Positions 43,253 to 52,906 of a stretch of DNA of 64,000 bases are shown one piece after another. How positions within the stretch are numbered: the first letter of the stretch is position 1; each line of letters starts with the position of its first letter. Under the pieces are notes generated by a model that saw nothing but the letters and a program-made list of their open reading frames with translations, was not told the origin of the DNA and did not search any database. The stretch is from JBBEAM01 sp040882845 (GTDB lineage: Bacteria; Pseudomonadota; Alphaproteobacteria; Kiloniellales; DSM-21159): positions 682,001 to 746,000 of the forward strand of contig JBBEAM010000007.1 in assembly GCA_040882845.1 (NCBI GenBank). Reading direction: 5' to 3'. The position numbers and the translations under genes were made by a program.

Positions 43253-44113
43253 ATGAAGCCTGACATCGTTTCCTTCTTCGACGAGGCGACCAAGAGCGTC
43301 AGCTACATCGTCGCCGATCCCGAGAGCAAGGCCTGTGCGGTGATCGACGTCGTGCTCGACTTCGATGCCAAGGCGGCGCGCACGGCGAGCGATTCCGCCG
43401 ATGCCGTGATTGCGCGCCTCCGGGAGTCCGGCTACCGCCTGGAATGGATACTCGAAACCCATGTCCATGCCGATCACTTGAGCGCGGCGCCGCATATCCA
43501 GGCAGCCCTGGGCGGCAGGACCGGCATTGGCGAGAACGTCGCCAAGGTGCAGCAGACCTTTGCCAGGGTCTTCAACGCCGAAGCGGCCTTCGCCACCGAC
43601 GGCAGCCAGTTCGATGTCCTGTTCAAGGATGGCGCGCGCTTTGCCATCGGCGGGCTGGAGGTCGAGGTGCTGCATACGCCAGGCCATACCCCGGCCTGCA
43701 TCACCTATGTGGTCGGCGACGCCGCCTTTATCGGCGACACGCTCTTCATGCCCGACTACGGCACGGCGCGCTGCGACTTCCCGAACGGAGATTCCCGCCA
43801 GCTCTACCGTTCCATGCAGCGGATTCTCGCTTTGCCGGAAGAGACTCGCCTGTTCCACTGTCACGACTACGCGCCGGGCGGCCGGGACTACGCCTGGGAA
43901 AGCACTGTGAGGCAGCAGAAGCGGGAGAACATCCACCTCTGCGACGGCAAGGACGAAGCGGCCTTCGCTGCGTTCCGCGATGCGCGCGACGCCACGCTCG
44001 ACATGCCTGCGCTGATCCTGCCGGCGGTGCAGGTCAACATGCGGGCGGGGGCGCTGCCGCCGCCGGAAGACAACGGGACCAGCTATCTGAAGCTGCCGCT
44101 CAACACGCTATAG
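43253..44113 (+). CDS. MBL-fold hydrolase, probable persulfide dioxygenase (ETHE1/Blh-like)
   Basis: 286-residue metallo-beta-lactamase-fold protein. The metal motif is ETHVHADHLSAAP, followed by HTPGHTPACITYVVGDAAFIGDTLF and LFHCHDYAPGGRDYAWE. This set matches the ETHE1/Blh branch, which oxidises glutathione persulfide to sulfite with iron. The start VSFFDEATKSVSYIVADPESKACAVIDVVLDFD is typical. It is followed 11 bases later by a TIGR01244-type gene, the domain that in Blh proteins is fused to it, which supports a role in sulfide detoxification. Confidence 0.88.
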   Translation: MKPDIVSFFDEATKSVSYIVADPESKACAVIDVVLDFDAKAARTASDSADAVIARLRESGYRLEWILETHVHADHLSAAPHIQAALGGRTGIGENVAKVQQTFARVFNAEAAFATDGSQFDVLFKDGARFAIGGLEVEVLHTPGHTPACITYVVGDAAFIGDTLFMPDYGTARCDFPNGDSRQLYRSMQRILALPEETRLFHCHDYAPGGRDYAWESTVRQQKRENIHLCDGKDEAAFAAFRDARDATLDMPALILPAVQVNMRAGALPPPEDNGTSYLKLPLNTL

Positions 44114-44124
44114 GGAATCCCATC

Positions 44125-44568
44125 ATGCAGTTCGCCAAGATCGACGACCGCTTTTCCGCCGCCGGACAGCTCCAGCCGGAAGACATGGCCGAGGCCGCAG
44201 CGCAAGGCTTCAAGACCGTGATCAACAACCGCCCGGACGGCGAGGGCGGGCCGGAGCAGCCGAGCTCCGAGGCCTGCCGTGCCGCCGCCGAGGCGGCCGG
44301 CCTGACCTACCACTACATCCCGATGACGCCGCAGACGATGTCCATGGAACTGCTCGGCGATTTCCATCGCGCGCTGACGGATTCGCCGCAGCCGGTGCTG
44401 GCGCACTGCAAGTCCGGCGCCCGCTCGACCGCGCTCTGGGCGCTGACCGAGACCTGTCACGATGAACGCGAAGTCGACGCCGTGATCGAACAGGCCCGGC
44501 AGGCTGGCTACGATCTCTCGGGCATGCGGCCGATGCTGGAGGCCTACGCCGCCCAGCACCGCAGTTAG
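44125..44568 (+). CDS. TIGR01244 family sulfur transferase/phosphatase-like protein (DUF442)
   Basis: 147-residue protein with a protein-tyrosine-phosphatase-like fold. The P-loop Cys lies in LAHCKSGARSTALW (C-x5-R), and the start KIDDRFSAAGQLQPEDMAEAAAQGFKTVINNRPDGE is the family signature. In Blh proteins this domain sits at the N-terminus of the persulfide dioxygenase and is thought to act as a sulfur carrier; here it is a separate gene downstream. It converges with fghA. Confidence 0.88.
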   Translation: MQFAKIDDRFSAAGQLQPEDMAEAAAQGFKTVINNRPDGEGGPEQPSSEACRAAAEAAGLTYHYIPMTPQTMSMELLGDFHRALTDSPQPVLAHCKSGARSTALWALTETCHDEREVDAVIEQARQAGYDLSGMRPMLEAYAAQHRS

Positions 44569-44573
44569 CTGAT

Positions 44574-45431
44574 CTAGGTGCTCAGCGCCGCCGCGTGGTA
44601 GCGCAGGTGATCCTCGATGAAAGTTTGCACGAAGTAGTAGGAGTGGTCGTAGCCCGGCTGCATGCGCAGCTTCAGCTCCTGGCCCGCGTCGGCGCAAGCC
44701 TCGGCCAGCTTGTCGGGCATCAGGTTCCCCTCGAGGAATTCGTCCTTGCTGCCCTGGTCGACCAGGATTTCGGCCGCCGAAGGCCGGCGGCGGACCAGTT
44801 CGCAGGAATCGTAGTCCTTCCAGGCCTCCCGGTCGTCGCCCAGGTAGGCTGAGAAAACCTTCTCGCCCCAGGGACCCTGTGTCGGCGCGCAGATCGGCGC
44901 CAGAGCCGAGACCGAACGGTAGGTCTCGGGGTGCTTCAGGTGGATGGTGATGGCGCCGTGGCCGCCCATGGAGTGGCCAAGGATGCCCTGGCGGTCCATG
45001 GCAGCGGGGAAGTTGGCGGCGATCACCCGCGGCAGCTCCTCGGTGACGTAGCTGTACATCCGGTAAGCCCTGGACCAGGGCTCCTGGGTTGCGTCGAGAT
45101 AGAAGCCGGCGCCGGTGCCGAGGTCGTAGCTGTCGTCCTCGCCCGCTATGCCCTGGTTGCGCGGCGAGGTGTCCGGCGCCACCAGCAGCAGGCCGAGTTC
45201 CGCCGCCACCCGCTGGGCGCCGGCTTTGATCACGAAGTTCTCCTCGGTGCAGGTCAGGCCGGAAAGGTAGGTGATCACCGGCAGGCGATCGAGCTTCTCG
45301 GCCTGCGGCGGCGTATAGACGGCGAAGTTCATGGTGCCGTTGCAGGCCTCGGACTCATGACTGAAGAAGCCCTGGGTTCCTCCGAAGCAGCGGTTGGCGC
45401 TGCGCGTCGTCAATGCGGTGATATCGGTCAT
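44574..45431 (-). CDS. fghA: S-formylglutathione hydrolase
   Basis: 285-residue esterase that releases formate and glutathione from S-formylglutathione, the second step of glutathione-dependent formaldehyde oxidation. The nucleophile is in LGHSMGGHGA; DQGSKDEFLEG and GYDHSYYFVQTF supply the Asp and His. The conserved YLSGLTCTEENFVIKAGAQR is present. The ATG at 45431 lies four bases after the adhC stop; a longer ORF start at 45473 would overlap adhC and lacks conservation. The gene is the second of a two-gene operon. Confidence 0.95.
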   Translation of the reverse strand: MTDITALTTRSANRCFGGTQGFFSHESEACNGTMNFAVYTPPQAEKLDRLPVITYLSGLTCTEENFVIKAGAQRVAAELGLLLVAPDTSPRNQGIAGEDDSYDLGTGAGFYLDATQEPWSRAYRMYSYVTEELPRVIAANFPAAMDRQGILGHSMGGHGAITIHLKHPETYRSVSALAPICAPTQGPWGEKVFSAYLGDDREAWKDYDSCELVRRRPSAAEILVDQGSKDEFLEGNLMPDKLAEACADAGQELKLRMQPGYDHSYYFVQTFIEDHLRYHAAALST

Positions 45432-45435
45432 GCGG

Positions 45436-46545
<1,110 letters not shown>

Positions 46546-46672
46546 TGGCGTCTCCTAGACGATGAAGCGTTTTTTGAGTGGCCGCAGTCTGGCAAGGCCG
46601 CCCCGGCAGCGCAAGTCCGCCACCGGATTTCAGCGGAGAATCGCAGGTGACTCGCGGTGCGCCTTAAGCTTG

Positions 46673-46696
46673 ATTTACCGTTATCATCGGGTAAAT
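46673..46696. promoter_or_regulatory. Operator-like inverted repeat in the adhC/aminotransferase divergent region
   Basis: The seven-base arms ATTTACC and GGTAAAT form a perfect inverted repeat with a ten-base spacer (centre to centre about 17 bases, close to one and a half helical turns). A TTGATT that could be a -35 for the plus-strand gene overlaps the left arm. It lies in the only sizeable gap (223 bases) between the divergent genes and could bind a dimeric regulator of either. Confidence 0.4.
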
Positions 46697-46768
46697 TCGC
46701 ACCGGCTTATCCGCGTAGCATGCAAATCGGCTGGCCTACGCCGGTCACACCAACGAAGAGTGAACAAA

Positions 46769-47935
46769 ATGGTACGTCGCGTTAACGCCCTGCCTTCCGA
46801 GGACACGGAGTTCCAGATGTTCGTTCTCGACGAGCTGGGAGAGCAGCTCGAAGCGCAGGGCAAGGACGTGCTCTACATGACCATCGGGGTCTCGGAACTC
46901 GAAACGCCGCCCAAGGTTCTGGACACCATCATCGCGTCCCTGCGCGATCCGGAGGTTGTGCGCAAGGTCTATCCCGAGGGGCTCCCCGAGTTCCGCGAGG
47001 CCGTCGCCAAGTACTACAACGAGAAGTACAAGGCCGGCGTCGATGCCTCCAATGTGATCGTCAACACGGGCACCTCGCCGATCTTCCGAAACCTTTTCCA
47101 GACCCTGGCTGGACCTGGCCTCGAGGTCATGCTGCCGCGGCCCTACTACGCGCTCTACATGATCAGCGCCAAGCTGGCAGGTGCGACGGTCAAGTTCTAC
47201 GACATCGATCCGCAGACCCTGCGCCTGGATCTCGACTCCTTCCGCGCCAACTTCGATCCCGAGAAGACGGCGGTCGTGGTGATCAATTCTCCGGGCAACC
47301 CCATGGGCAACGTCCTGACCCAGGAGGAGATGGCGGAAATTTACCGCATCGTCGATCACCGCGCCTACGTCATCAATGACGAGATCTACAACAACTGCGT
47401 GTTTTACGAGGATTTTCGCTGCCCGCTGGAGTCCCTGCCGGAGCACCGCGATGTCACCATCGTCACCAACTCCCTGTCCAAGGGCTATCGCATGTACACC
47501 AAGCGGGTCGGTTTTGCGCTGCTGCCCGAGGAGCTCAAGATGCCTCTGCGCATCGTCCAGCAGCACACCCTGCTGACCGCCGATCCCTGCTATCAGCTTG
47601 GGATGATCGAGGCGCTGAAGGACGAGGAGTCGCCGGAGTTCCTGCGCCAGACCTACCGCCGCCGGGCCGAGTACACCTCGCAGCGGCTGAACGGGACCGC
47701 GGCCAATCCGGTGCGTTCCGAGGGCGGATTCTACGCCATATTGGACTGCGCGGAATGGATAGGCAAAAAGGGTTTTGCCTCTTCCAAGGAACTTGCGCGG
47801 GATATCCTGGACAAGGTTTATGTCGCCACGGTACCCGGCACCGATTTCGGTTATCCTAAGGGTCTGCGCCTGGCCTTCTGCGAGGCGCGGTACAATGAGG
47901 GCATAGATCGCCTGCACGACTACTTTACGGCGTAG
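46769..47935 (+). CDS. Class I/II PLP-dependent aminotransferase
   Basis: 388-residue fold-type I aminotransferase. Motifs: NTGTSPIFRNLFQTL for PLP phosphate contact, INSPGNPMGNV, NDEIYNNCVF and the PLP lysine Lys238 in NSLSKGYRMYTKRVGF. The substrate is not evident; the relatedness to aspartate/tyrosine-type enzymes is general. The ATG at 46769 has GAAGAG upstream; the long in-frame extension upstream is unlikely to be translated. The ATP-grasp gene starts 29 bases after the stop, so the amino product may be the substrate of that ligase; this is inference. Confidence 0.87.
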   Translation: MVRRVNALPSEDTEFQMFVLDELGEQLEAQGKDVLYMTIGVSELETPPKVLDTIIASLRDPEVVRKVYPEGLPEFREAVAKYYNEKYKAGVDASNVIVNTGTSPIFRNLFQTLAGPGLEVMLPRPYYALYMISAKLAGATVKFYDIDPQTLRLDLDSFRANFDPEKTAVVVINSPGNPMGNVLTQEEMAEIYRIVDHRAYVINDEIYNNCVFYEDFRCPLESLPEHRDVTIVTNSLSKGYRMYTKRVGFALLPEELKMPLRIVQQHTLLTADPCYQLGMIEALKDEESPEFLRQTYRRRAEYTSQRLNGTAANPVRSEGGFYAILDCAEWIGKKGFASSKELARDILDKVYVATVPGTDFGYPKGLRLAFCEARYNEGIDRLHDYFTA

Positions 47936-47964
47936 CTGTCGCTACCCGCGCCGAGGATCGGTCC

Positions 47965-49290
47965 ATGGAACTGCGCGACGACACGCTCTACTGTCCTCCT
48001 CTGCCTCTGCTCTGGGGTTACCGGGGCGGGGCGCGGACTCCGGGCCAACAGATCCACGAAATCTACGCCGCGATGATGTGGCGTACCCGAGGTCCACTCG
48101 GCAAGGCCTTGCTGGCGCTGCGCTTCCTTACTTGGCCGGTAATCGTTCCCCCGGTCGCTTGCTACTGCACGCTGCATAACGGCAAGGCTATCAAACGGCG
48201 TACAGGCCTGGGCGTGCTCGCGCAGTTCTTCGATCAGATCGCGGTAGCGGCACGCCACGGTATTCTGCCGCCCTGGTACTACATGTTCGAACTCTACCGT
48301 CCGGAGAACCGCTCGGCGGCGGGGGAGTACCTGCACCGCTTCGAAACCAAGGCCAATCTCTACCGGATCATCAAGGCGCGGGTTGAGCGGGAGAGCGGAG
48401 CGAAGCTCAACAACAAGCTGAAGTTTTCCCGGGTTTGCGCGAAGGCAGGACTGCCCACGCCGGAGATTCTGCTCTATGTCAAAAAGGGACGCTTCGAGAA
48501 TCTCCACGGCTATCTGCTCGCTCGGGAAGACACCGTGCTTCCGCAAGCCGATCTTTTCCTCAAGCCTGTGCGCGGCAAGGGCGGTCGCGGCACGCATGTG
48601 GTCCGCTATCGAGGCGGAGAGCGCTACGAAGTCAGAGGCGGCGATGTTCTCGGCACCGCCGGGCTGATCGATTTTCTGGTCGAGTTGTCCAGGGAACAAG
48701 GCATTCTTGTGCAGCGCCGTCTGTTCAACCACCCTGACATGCTGGACCTCTGTGCCGACGCGCTCTGCTGCGTGCGGATCATGACCTGCCGCAACGAATC
48801 CGGCGGCTTCGAGGTTACCAACGCCGTTCTGCGCATGGCGCAGAAGATGGAATCGACCGTCGACGGTCTGCATCGCGGCGGCATCGCTGCACGGGTCGAT
48901 GTCGATAGCGGCGCGCTGGGATTGGGCACCGATCTCGGTTTCAAGCCTGGCGTCGGGTGGGTCGAGAGAAGCCCGCGCAACGGCGTGCAGATCGCCGGAC
49001 GCATGCTGCCCAACTGGGAAGCAACCCGCGATCTTGTCGTCCGCGCGCACGAGGCCTTCCCATACAAGGTTACCGTCGGCTGGGATGTCGCGATCACGCC
49101 CGACGGACCGGTGGTGGTGGAGGGCAACGGCGCCCCTTGCGTCGATATCCTCCAGCGGGTCGATTGCGAGCCCCTGGGGAGGAAGCGCTTTGGTGCGCTG
49201 CTGGCGTTTCACTGCGTCAATGCGCTCGATGAGCGGGAGCGCCGCGATTTCGGCATCAAGGAAGACGCGCTGGAAGCCGGCAAGGCCTGA
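47965..49290 (+). CDS. Sugar-transfer-associated ATP-grasp family protein
   Basis: 441-residue protein with a C-terminal ATP-grasp fold. The ATP-binding segments are FLKPVRGKGGRGTHVVRY (lysine and glycine-rich loop) and, near the end, VGWDVAITPDGPVVVEGNGAPCVDILQ, where Glu and Asn would bind Mg. The N-terminal 130 residues are hydrophobic in places (LLALRFLTWPVIVPPVACY) and may contact the membrane. Family members are found near capsule or glycan genes and are predicted carboxylate-amine ligases, but no substrate is established. It sits between an aminotransferase and a small secreted protein gene. Confidence 0.8.
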   Translation: MELRDDTLYCPPLPLLWGYRGGARTPGQQIHEIYAAMMWRTRGPLGKALLALRFLTWPVIVPPVACYCTLHNGKAIKRRTGLGVLAQFFDQIAVAARHGILPPWYYMFELYRPENRSAAGEYLHRFETKANLYRIIKARVERESGAKLNNKLKFSRVCAKAGLPTPEILLYVKKGRFENLHGYLLAREDTVLPQADLFLKPVRGKGGRGTHVVRYRGGERYEVRGGDVLGTAGLIDFLVELSREQGILVQRRLFNHPDMLDLCADALCCVRIMTCRNESGGFEVTNAVLRMAQKMESTVDGLHRGGIAARVDVDSGALGLGTDLGFKPGVGWVERSPRNGVQIAGRMLPNWEATRDLVVRAHEAFPYKVTVGWDVAITPDGPVVVEGNGAPCVDILQRVDCEPLGRKRFGALLAFHCVNALDERERRDFGIKEDALEAGKA

Positions 49291-49378
49291 AGCCTTTCAC
49301 GGTACAATGCTCGGCGGTAAAACTCCTCTACCGGCGTCTGCCTTTGCTGTAGCCTTTTGCCGTGGAAACTGACCCGAC

Positions 49379-49771
49379 ATGAAGCGTCGGCTGTTGCGCT
49401 GCCTTTTGATCGCAAGCCTGTCCGGCATTGTACCGGCCGGCGCCGCCGGCGCCGGTGGAGGAGCCGGGGACGGGATGGCCGGCAGCTACATGGCCCTTGA
49501 CTACGATCGCCGGCTGGCCGGTTACTGCGGACTGCTGACCGCCCTGGCGCAGCAGGGTTTTGTGCAACAGGAAGCGGAGTTGCGCCGCAGTTTGCAGCTC
49601 ACAGAGGAGCAGGTTCGCTTAGCGCGGATCGAGGCGATTCTGGCGATGGACAGGGACTGGACGAACTACAATAAGGCCGGTAAAGCCCAATGGTGCGCCG
49701 GGGCGGGACGGGCCGCCGCCCTTCGGCTGGAGGGCTATCTGCCGCGCGGCGGCGCGGGTTCGGAAAGGTGA
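49379..49771 (+). CDS. Small secreted protein of unknown function
   Basis: 130-residue protein with a basic start (MKRRLLRCLLIASLSG) and a signal peptide, probably cut near PAGAAGA. The mature part is about 105 residues, helical, with two cysteines (GYCGLL and QWCAGAG) that may form a disulfide. It contains LTEEQVRLARIEAILAMDRDW. No family recognised. Its TGA overlaps the GTG start of the hydrolase gene (GTGA), so they are coupled; it may act in the periplasm alongside the membrane-anchored hydrolase. Confidence 0.68.
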   Translation: MKRRLLRCLLIASLSGIVPAGAAGAGGGAGDGMAGSYMALDYDRRLAGYCGLLTALAQQGFVQQEAELRRSLQLTEEQVRLARIEAILAMDRDWTNYNKAGKAQWCAGAGRAAALRLEGYLPRGGAGSER

Positions 49772-50577
49772 AGCGCGTGCTCTGGTGGATCTGCGTCCTT
49801 GCCGGCGTTTACGCCGTTTTCGTCGGCGTGCTGTTCCTGGCGCAGCGCAGCATGATCTATCACCCGAGCCAGGAACCGCTGCGGGCCGCCGAAGTGGGCC
49901 TTCCGGCCGATGCGCTGGTTGAAACCCGGACCGAAGACTACCTGACGCTGTCGCACTTCTACGTGCCGCCAGGAGACCCCGAGGCGCCGGTGGTGGTGGT
50001 TTTCCACGGCAACGCCGGCAACGCCTCGCATCGGCTCGCCAAGTTCAGCTCTCTGGTCGCCGGCGGCTACGGTCTGTTCCTGGCCGAGTATCGCGGCTAT
50101 GGCGGCAACCCGGGGAAACCTACCGAGGCTGGGCTGATCGCCGATGGCGAATCGGTGCTGGACTGGCTCGAATCGCAGGGAATTGGCGAGGCGCGGGTCG
50201 CGCTCTACGGCGAATCCCTCGGGACCGGCGTGGTACTGGCTCTTGCCCGGGAGCGGCGGTTGCGGGCGATCGTGCTGGAGGCGCCCTTCACGTCGATCGC
50301 CGCCGCGGCGCAGCAGCGCTACCCCTTCGTGCCGGCCAAGTGGCTGGTGCTGGACCGCTTCGACAACCTGACGCGCATCGCCTCCATCGAAGCGCCGATA
50401 TTGATCCTACACGGAGAGCAGGATCGGGTCATGCCGAGCAGCCACGGGCGGCGCCTTGCGGAGGCGGGCCGGCGCGTCTCCCTGCAGCTTTTTCCCGCGG
50501 CCGGACACAACGATCTCTTCGAGCAGGGGGCGGGCGAGAAGGTGCTCGATTTCCTGGGGCAGGTTTACGCGCGCTAA
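49768..50577 (+). CDS. Membrane-anchored alpha/beta hydrolase (BEM46/ABHD13-like)
   Basis: 269-residue serine hydrolase. An N-terminal hydrophobic helix (VLWWICVLAGVYAVFVGVLFLAQRSMIYHPSQ) anchors it in the membrane and is followed by the fold with the oxyanion HGNAGNASHR. The nucleophile is in LYGESLGTGV, the acid in LHGEQDRVMP and the His in AAGHNDLFEQ. The RSMIYHP start is typical of this branch. The start is GTG, coupled to the preceding secreted-protein gene. Its stop overlaps the converging molybdopterin gene by four bases. Confidence 0.86.
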   Translation: MKRVLWWICVLAGVYAVFVGVLFLAQRSMIYHPSQEPLRAAEVGLPADALVETRTEDYLTLSHFYVPPGDPEAPVVVVFHGNAGNASHRLAKFSSLVAGGYGLFLAEYRGYGGNPGKPTEAGLIADGESVLDWLESQGIGEARVALYGESLGTGVVLALARERRLRAIVLEAPFTSIAAAAQQRYPFVPAKWLVLDRFDNLTRIASIEAPILILHGEQDRVMPSSHGRRLAEAGRRVSLQLFPAAGHNDLFEQGAGEKVLDFLGQVYAR

Positions 50578-52199
50578 GTCTCGGTTAGCGCGCGCAGGGC
50601 CTCCGGAGTATCGATATCGAGCAGCACGGCGTCGTCCGGCATGGCGATCTCCGCGACGGAGTCGGCGTGCTCCTGGACGATCGCCCGCGCCCCGGCATCG
50701 CCGCTCAGGGTCTGGATCTCGGCAAAGAACCGCCTGTCGAACAGCACCGGATTGCCCCAGCGGCCATCGTAGCTGGGGACGCAGATCGCCGCGCCGTCCT
50801 GGCGTGCGAAGGCGTCGAAGAGCTTCTTCAGGTGATCGGCGCGCAGCTTGGGCATGTCGCCAAGCAGGATCGCCGCGCCATCGGCGGTATCGCTCAAGGC
50901 GCCGATCCCGGCCTTCAGCGAGGACGCGAGGCCCTCGGCATAGGCGGGGTTGTGCACGAAGCGCAGATCCTCGCCGGCCAGAACGGCCTCGATATCCTCT
51001 CTGTCGCGGCCGGTGACGACGACGATTTCACTGCAGCCCGCCGCGCGGGCCGCGGCGACGGGCCAGGTGACCATCGCCTTGCCGGCGACCGCGGCGAGCA
51101 GCTTGTTCTCGCTGCCCATGCGGCTCGACTTCCCGGCGGCCAGCACGATCGCGGCGATGCGCGGGGCTTCGCCCTCGCGGAGCTGCTTTTCGACTGCGGC
51201 GGCACGGGGTAGGGGACGTCCGCCGACCTCTTTCAACAGTCCGCCGAGCCCCATAGCGGCAAAATCCTCTTCGCGGACCTCCAGTCCAGCGATCCAGCGT
51301 TGCAGGATCCAGTCGTGGCCGCTCAGCTTCGGCGAACGGAAGCTTCCCGGGATTCCGAGAATTCTCAGGGCGCCTTTCCGGGCGGTCAGGCTGAGGTTGC
51401 CGGGATCGACCGGCAGCCCGAAACGCTCCAGACGGCCGCCGGCCTGCTCGATGCCTTCGGGTACCACATCGCGGCGGTCGACGATCGCCGAAGCCCCGGC
51501 GATCAGGAGGATCTCGCAGCCGGCCGTGGCCAGTTCCGCAATGGCGTCGGCAACGGCGCCGGTCGTGTGGCCGCAGCGGCGCTCCTCGGGAGGCGGGCAG
51601 CCGAGCGCCGCGAGGCGCGTTTCGATGCTCTCGCGGCCCTTGTCGAGCAGGCTCTCCTTGGTGCCTGGAAGTGTGGTCTGCAGCAGACCGACCTTCCTGA
51701 CGGAAAAGGCCGCGATCCGGATCACCGGGCTCTCCCCGGCAGCCGCGGCGAGACAGCGCCGCAGATGCTCCTCGCGCACCGCCAGGGGAATGATCTTGAC
51801 CGTCGCTGCCATCTGCCGCGCCTCGACCGGCTCGAAGGCGCCGAGCGTGGCGACGGTGATGCTCTCGTCGACGGCGTTGATCGCCCGCAGGCGCTCCCCG
51901 TCGACCGCGATCAGGCCGCGGGCCTTGGCGGTGAGGTTGCAGCGCCCTGTGCGCGCGGTGCTGGCTTCCAGTCCGGAACCCGCCAGAGCCGCGCCGAGAC
52001 GCCGCGCCGCTTCGTCCTCGTGGACATCGCCCTCTTCCAGGCGAGCCGCGATGATTTCGCCCAAACCCGCGGCCCGCAGTGCGGCGACATCCTCCGCGCC
52101 AAGGCGGTGTCCCTTCTTGAGAGTGCGGCCTTTGATCGGCAGGGAATGCGCGAGATAGGCGCCTTCGGCCGCATCGAGAGAGAGCGGACCGAAGATCAC
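50574..52199 (-). CDS. Molybdopterin-binding/MobA-like nucleotidyltransferase fusion
   Basis: 541-residue two-domain protein. Residues 1-340 are a MoeA/MogA-like molybdopterin-binding region with CGHTTGAVADAIAELATAGCEILLIAGASAIVDRRDVVP. Residues 345-541 are a MobA/MocA-like nucleotidyltransferase with IVLAAGKSSRMGSENKLLAAVAGKAMV and LLGDMPKLRADHLKKLF. Such proteins make the CMP- or AMP-linked molybdenum cofactor used by xanthine-oxidase-type hydroxylases, such as the coxL product nearby. The start is GTG overlapping the preceding XdhC stop (GTGA); the longer ORF upstream is read-through of GC-rich sequence. Confidence 0.88.
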   Translation of the reverse strand: MIFGPLSLDAAEGAYLAHSLPIKGRTLKKGHRLGAEDVAALRAAGLGEIIAARLEEGDVHEDEAARRLGAALAGSGLEASTARTGRCNLTAKARGLIAVDGERLRAINAVDESITVATLGAFEPVEARQMAATVKIIPLAVREEHLRRCLAAAAGESPVIRIAAFSVRKVGLLQTTLPGTKESLLDKGRESIETRLAALGCPPPEERRCGHTTGAVADAIAELATAGCEILLIAGASAIVDRRDVVPEGIEQAGGRLERFGLPVDPGNLSLTARKGALRILGIPGSFRSPKLSGHDWILQRWIAGLEVREEDFAAMGLGGLLKEVGGRPLPRAAAVEKQLREGEAPRIAAIVLAAGKSSRMGSENKLLAAVAGKAMVTWPVAAARAAGCSEIVVVTGRDREDIEAVLAGEDLRFVHNPAYAEGLASSLKAGIGALSDTADGAAILLGDMPKLRADHLKKLFDAFARQDGAAICVPSYDGRWGNPVLFDRRFFAEIQTLSGDAGARAIVQEHADSVAEIAMPDDAVLLDIDTPEALRALTET

Positions 52200-52906
52200 G
52201 CCGCGGACTTGCTCTGGGCCGCGCCGCCGCGCAGGGCCGCGGTCATCTCGCCGAGAACGGCGATGGCGATCTCGGCGGGAGACTTGGCGCCGATGTCGAG
52301 ACCAATCGGGCCGTGGATGCGGGAGAACAGGGCGGGTTCGACCCCCGCATCCTGCAGGCGCTCCAGACGGCTGGCGTGGGTCTTCTTCGAACCCAGGGAG
52401 CCGATGTAGAAGCAGTCGCTTTTCAGCGCCTCGATGAGGGCGGGATCGTCGAGCTTGGGATCGTGGGTCAAGGTGACCACTGCGCAGCGGTTGTCGAGGC
52501 CGGCCTCGATCAGCGCATCGTCGGGCCACTCGTCGACCAGCTCGACTTCGGGAAAGCGGGAGTCCGTGGCGAAAGCCTGGCGCGGGTCGATCACCGTGAC
52601 GTCGTAGCCGGTCAGGCTGGCCATGGGTACCAGCGCCTGGGCGATATGCACCGCGCCGATCACGAAGAGGCGAAGCGGGGGACTGTAGGTCTGGACGAAG
52701 ATCCCCTCGTCCCCGAGCACTTTGGACTGGTCGTCGGCGATCATCCGGCGGATACGCGCGAGCAAGTCGTCATTCAGAGGGAGTTCTCCCTCGCTGTCCT
52801 CCGCGGAGATGAGCGCCTGACGGCCGCTCTCCAGCTCGGTCGCGACGGCGACCGGGCGTTTGGCGGCACGCGCCGCGAGCAGGCTGTCGAGTAGGGCGCG
52901 CTTCAT
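52196..52906 (-). CDS. XdhC family protein (Rossmann domain type)
   Basis: 236-residue maturation factor for molybdenum hydroxylases. The N-terminal 90 residues are a degenerate XdhC/CoxI domain, and the rest is the XdhC Rossmann domain with LFVIGAVHIAQALVPMASLTGYDVTVIDPR and CFYIGSLGSKKTHASRLERL. In XdhC the protein binds the cofactor while the sulfido ligand is added and hands it to the apo-enzyme. It overlaps both neighbours by four bases, inside a tightly coupled run of genes. Confidence 0.9.
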   Translation of the reverse strand: MKRALLDSLLAARAAKRPVAVATELESGRQALISAEDSEGELPLNDDLLARIRRMIADDQSKVLGDEGIFVQTYSPPLRLFVIGAVHIAQALVPMASLTGYDVTVIDPRQAFATDSRFPEVELVDEWPDDALIEAGLDNRCAVVTLTHDPKLDDPALIEALKSDCFYIGSLGSKKTHASRLERLQDAGVEPALFSRIHGPIGLDIGAKSPAEIAIAVLGEMTAALRGGAAQSKSAA

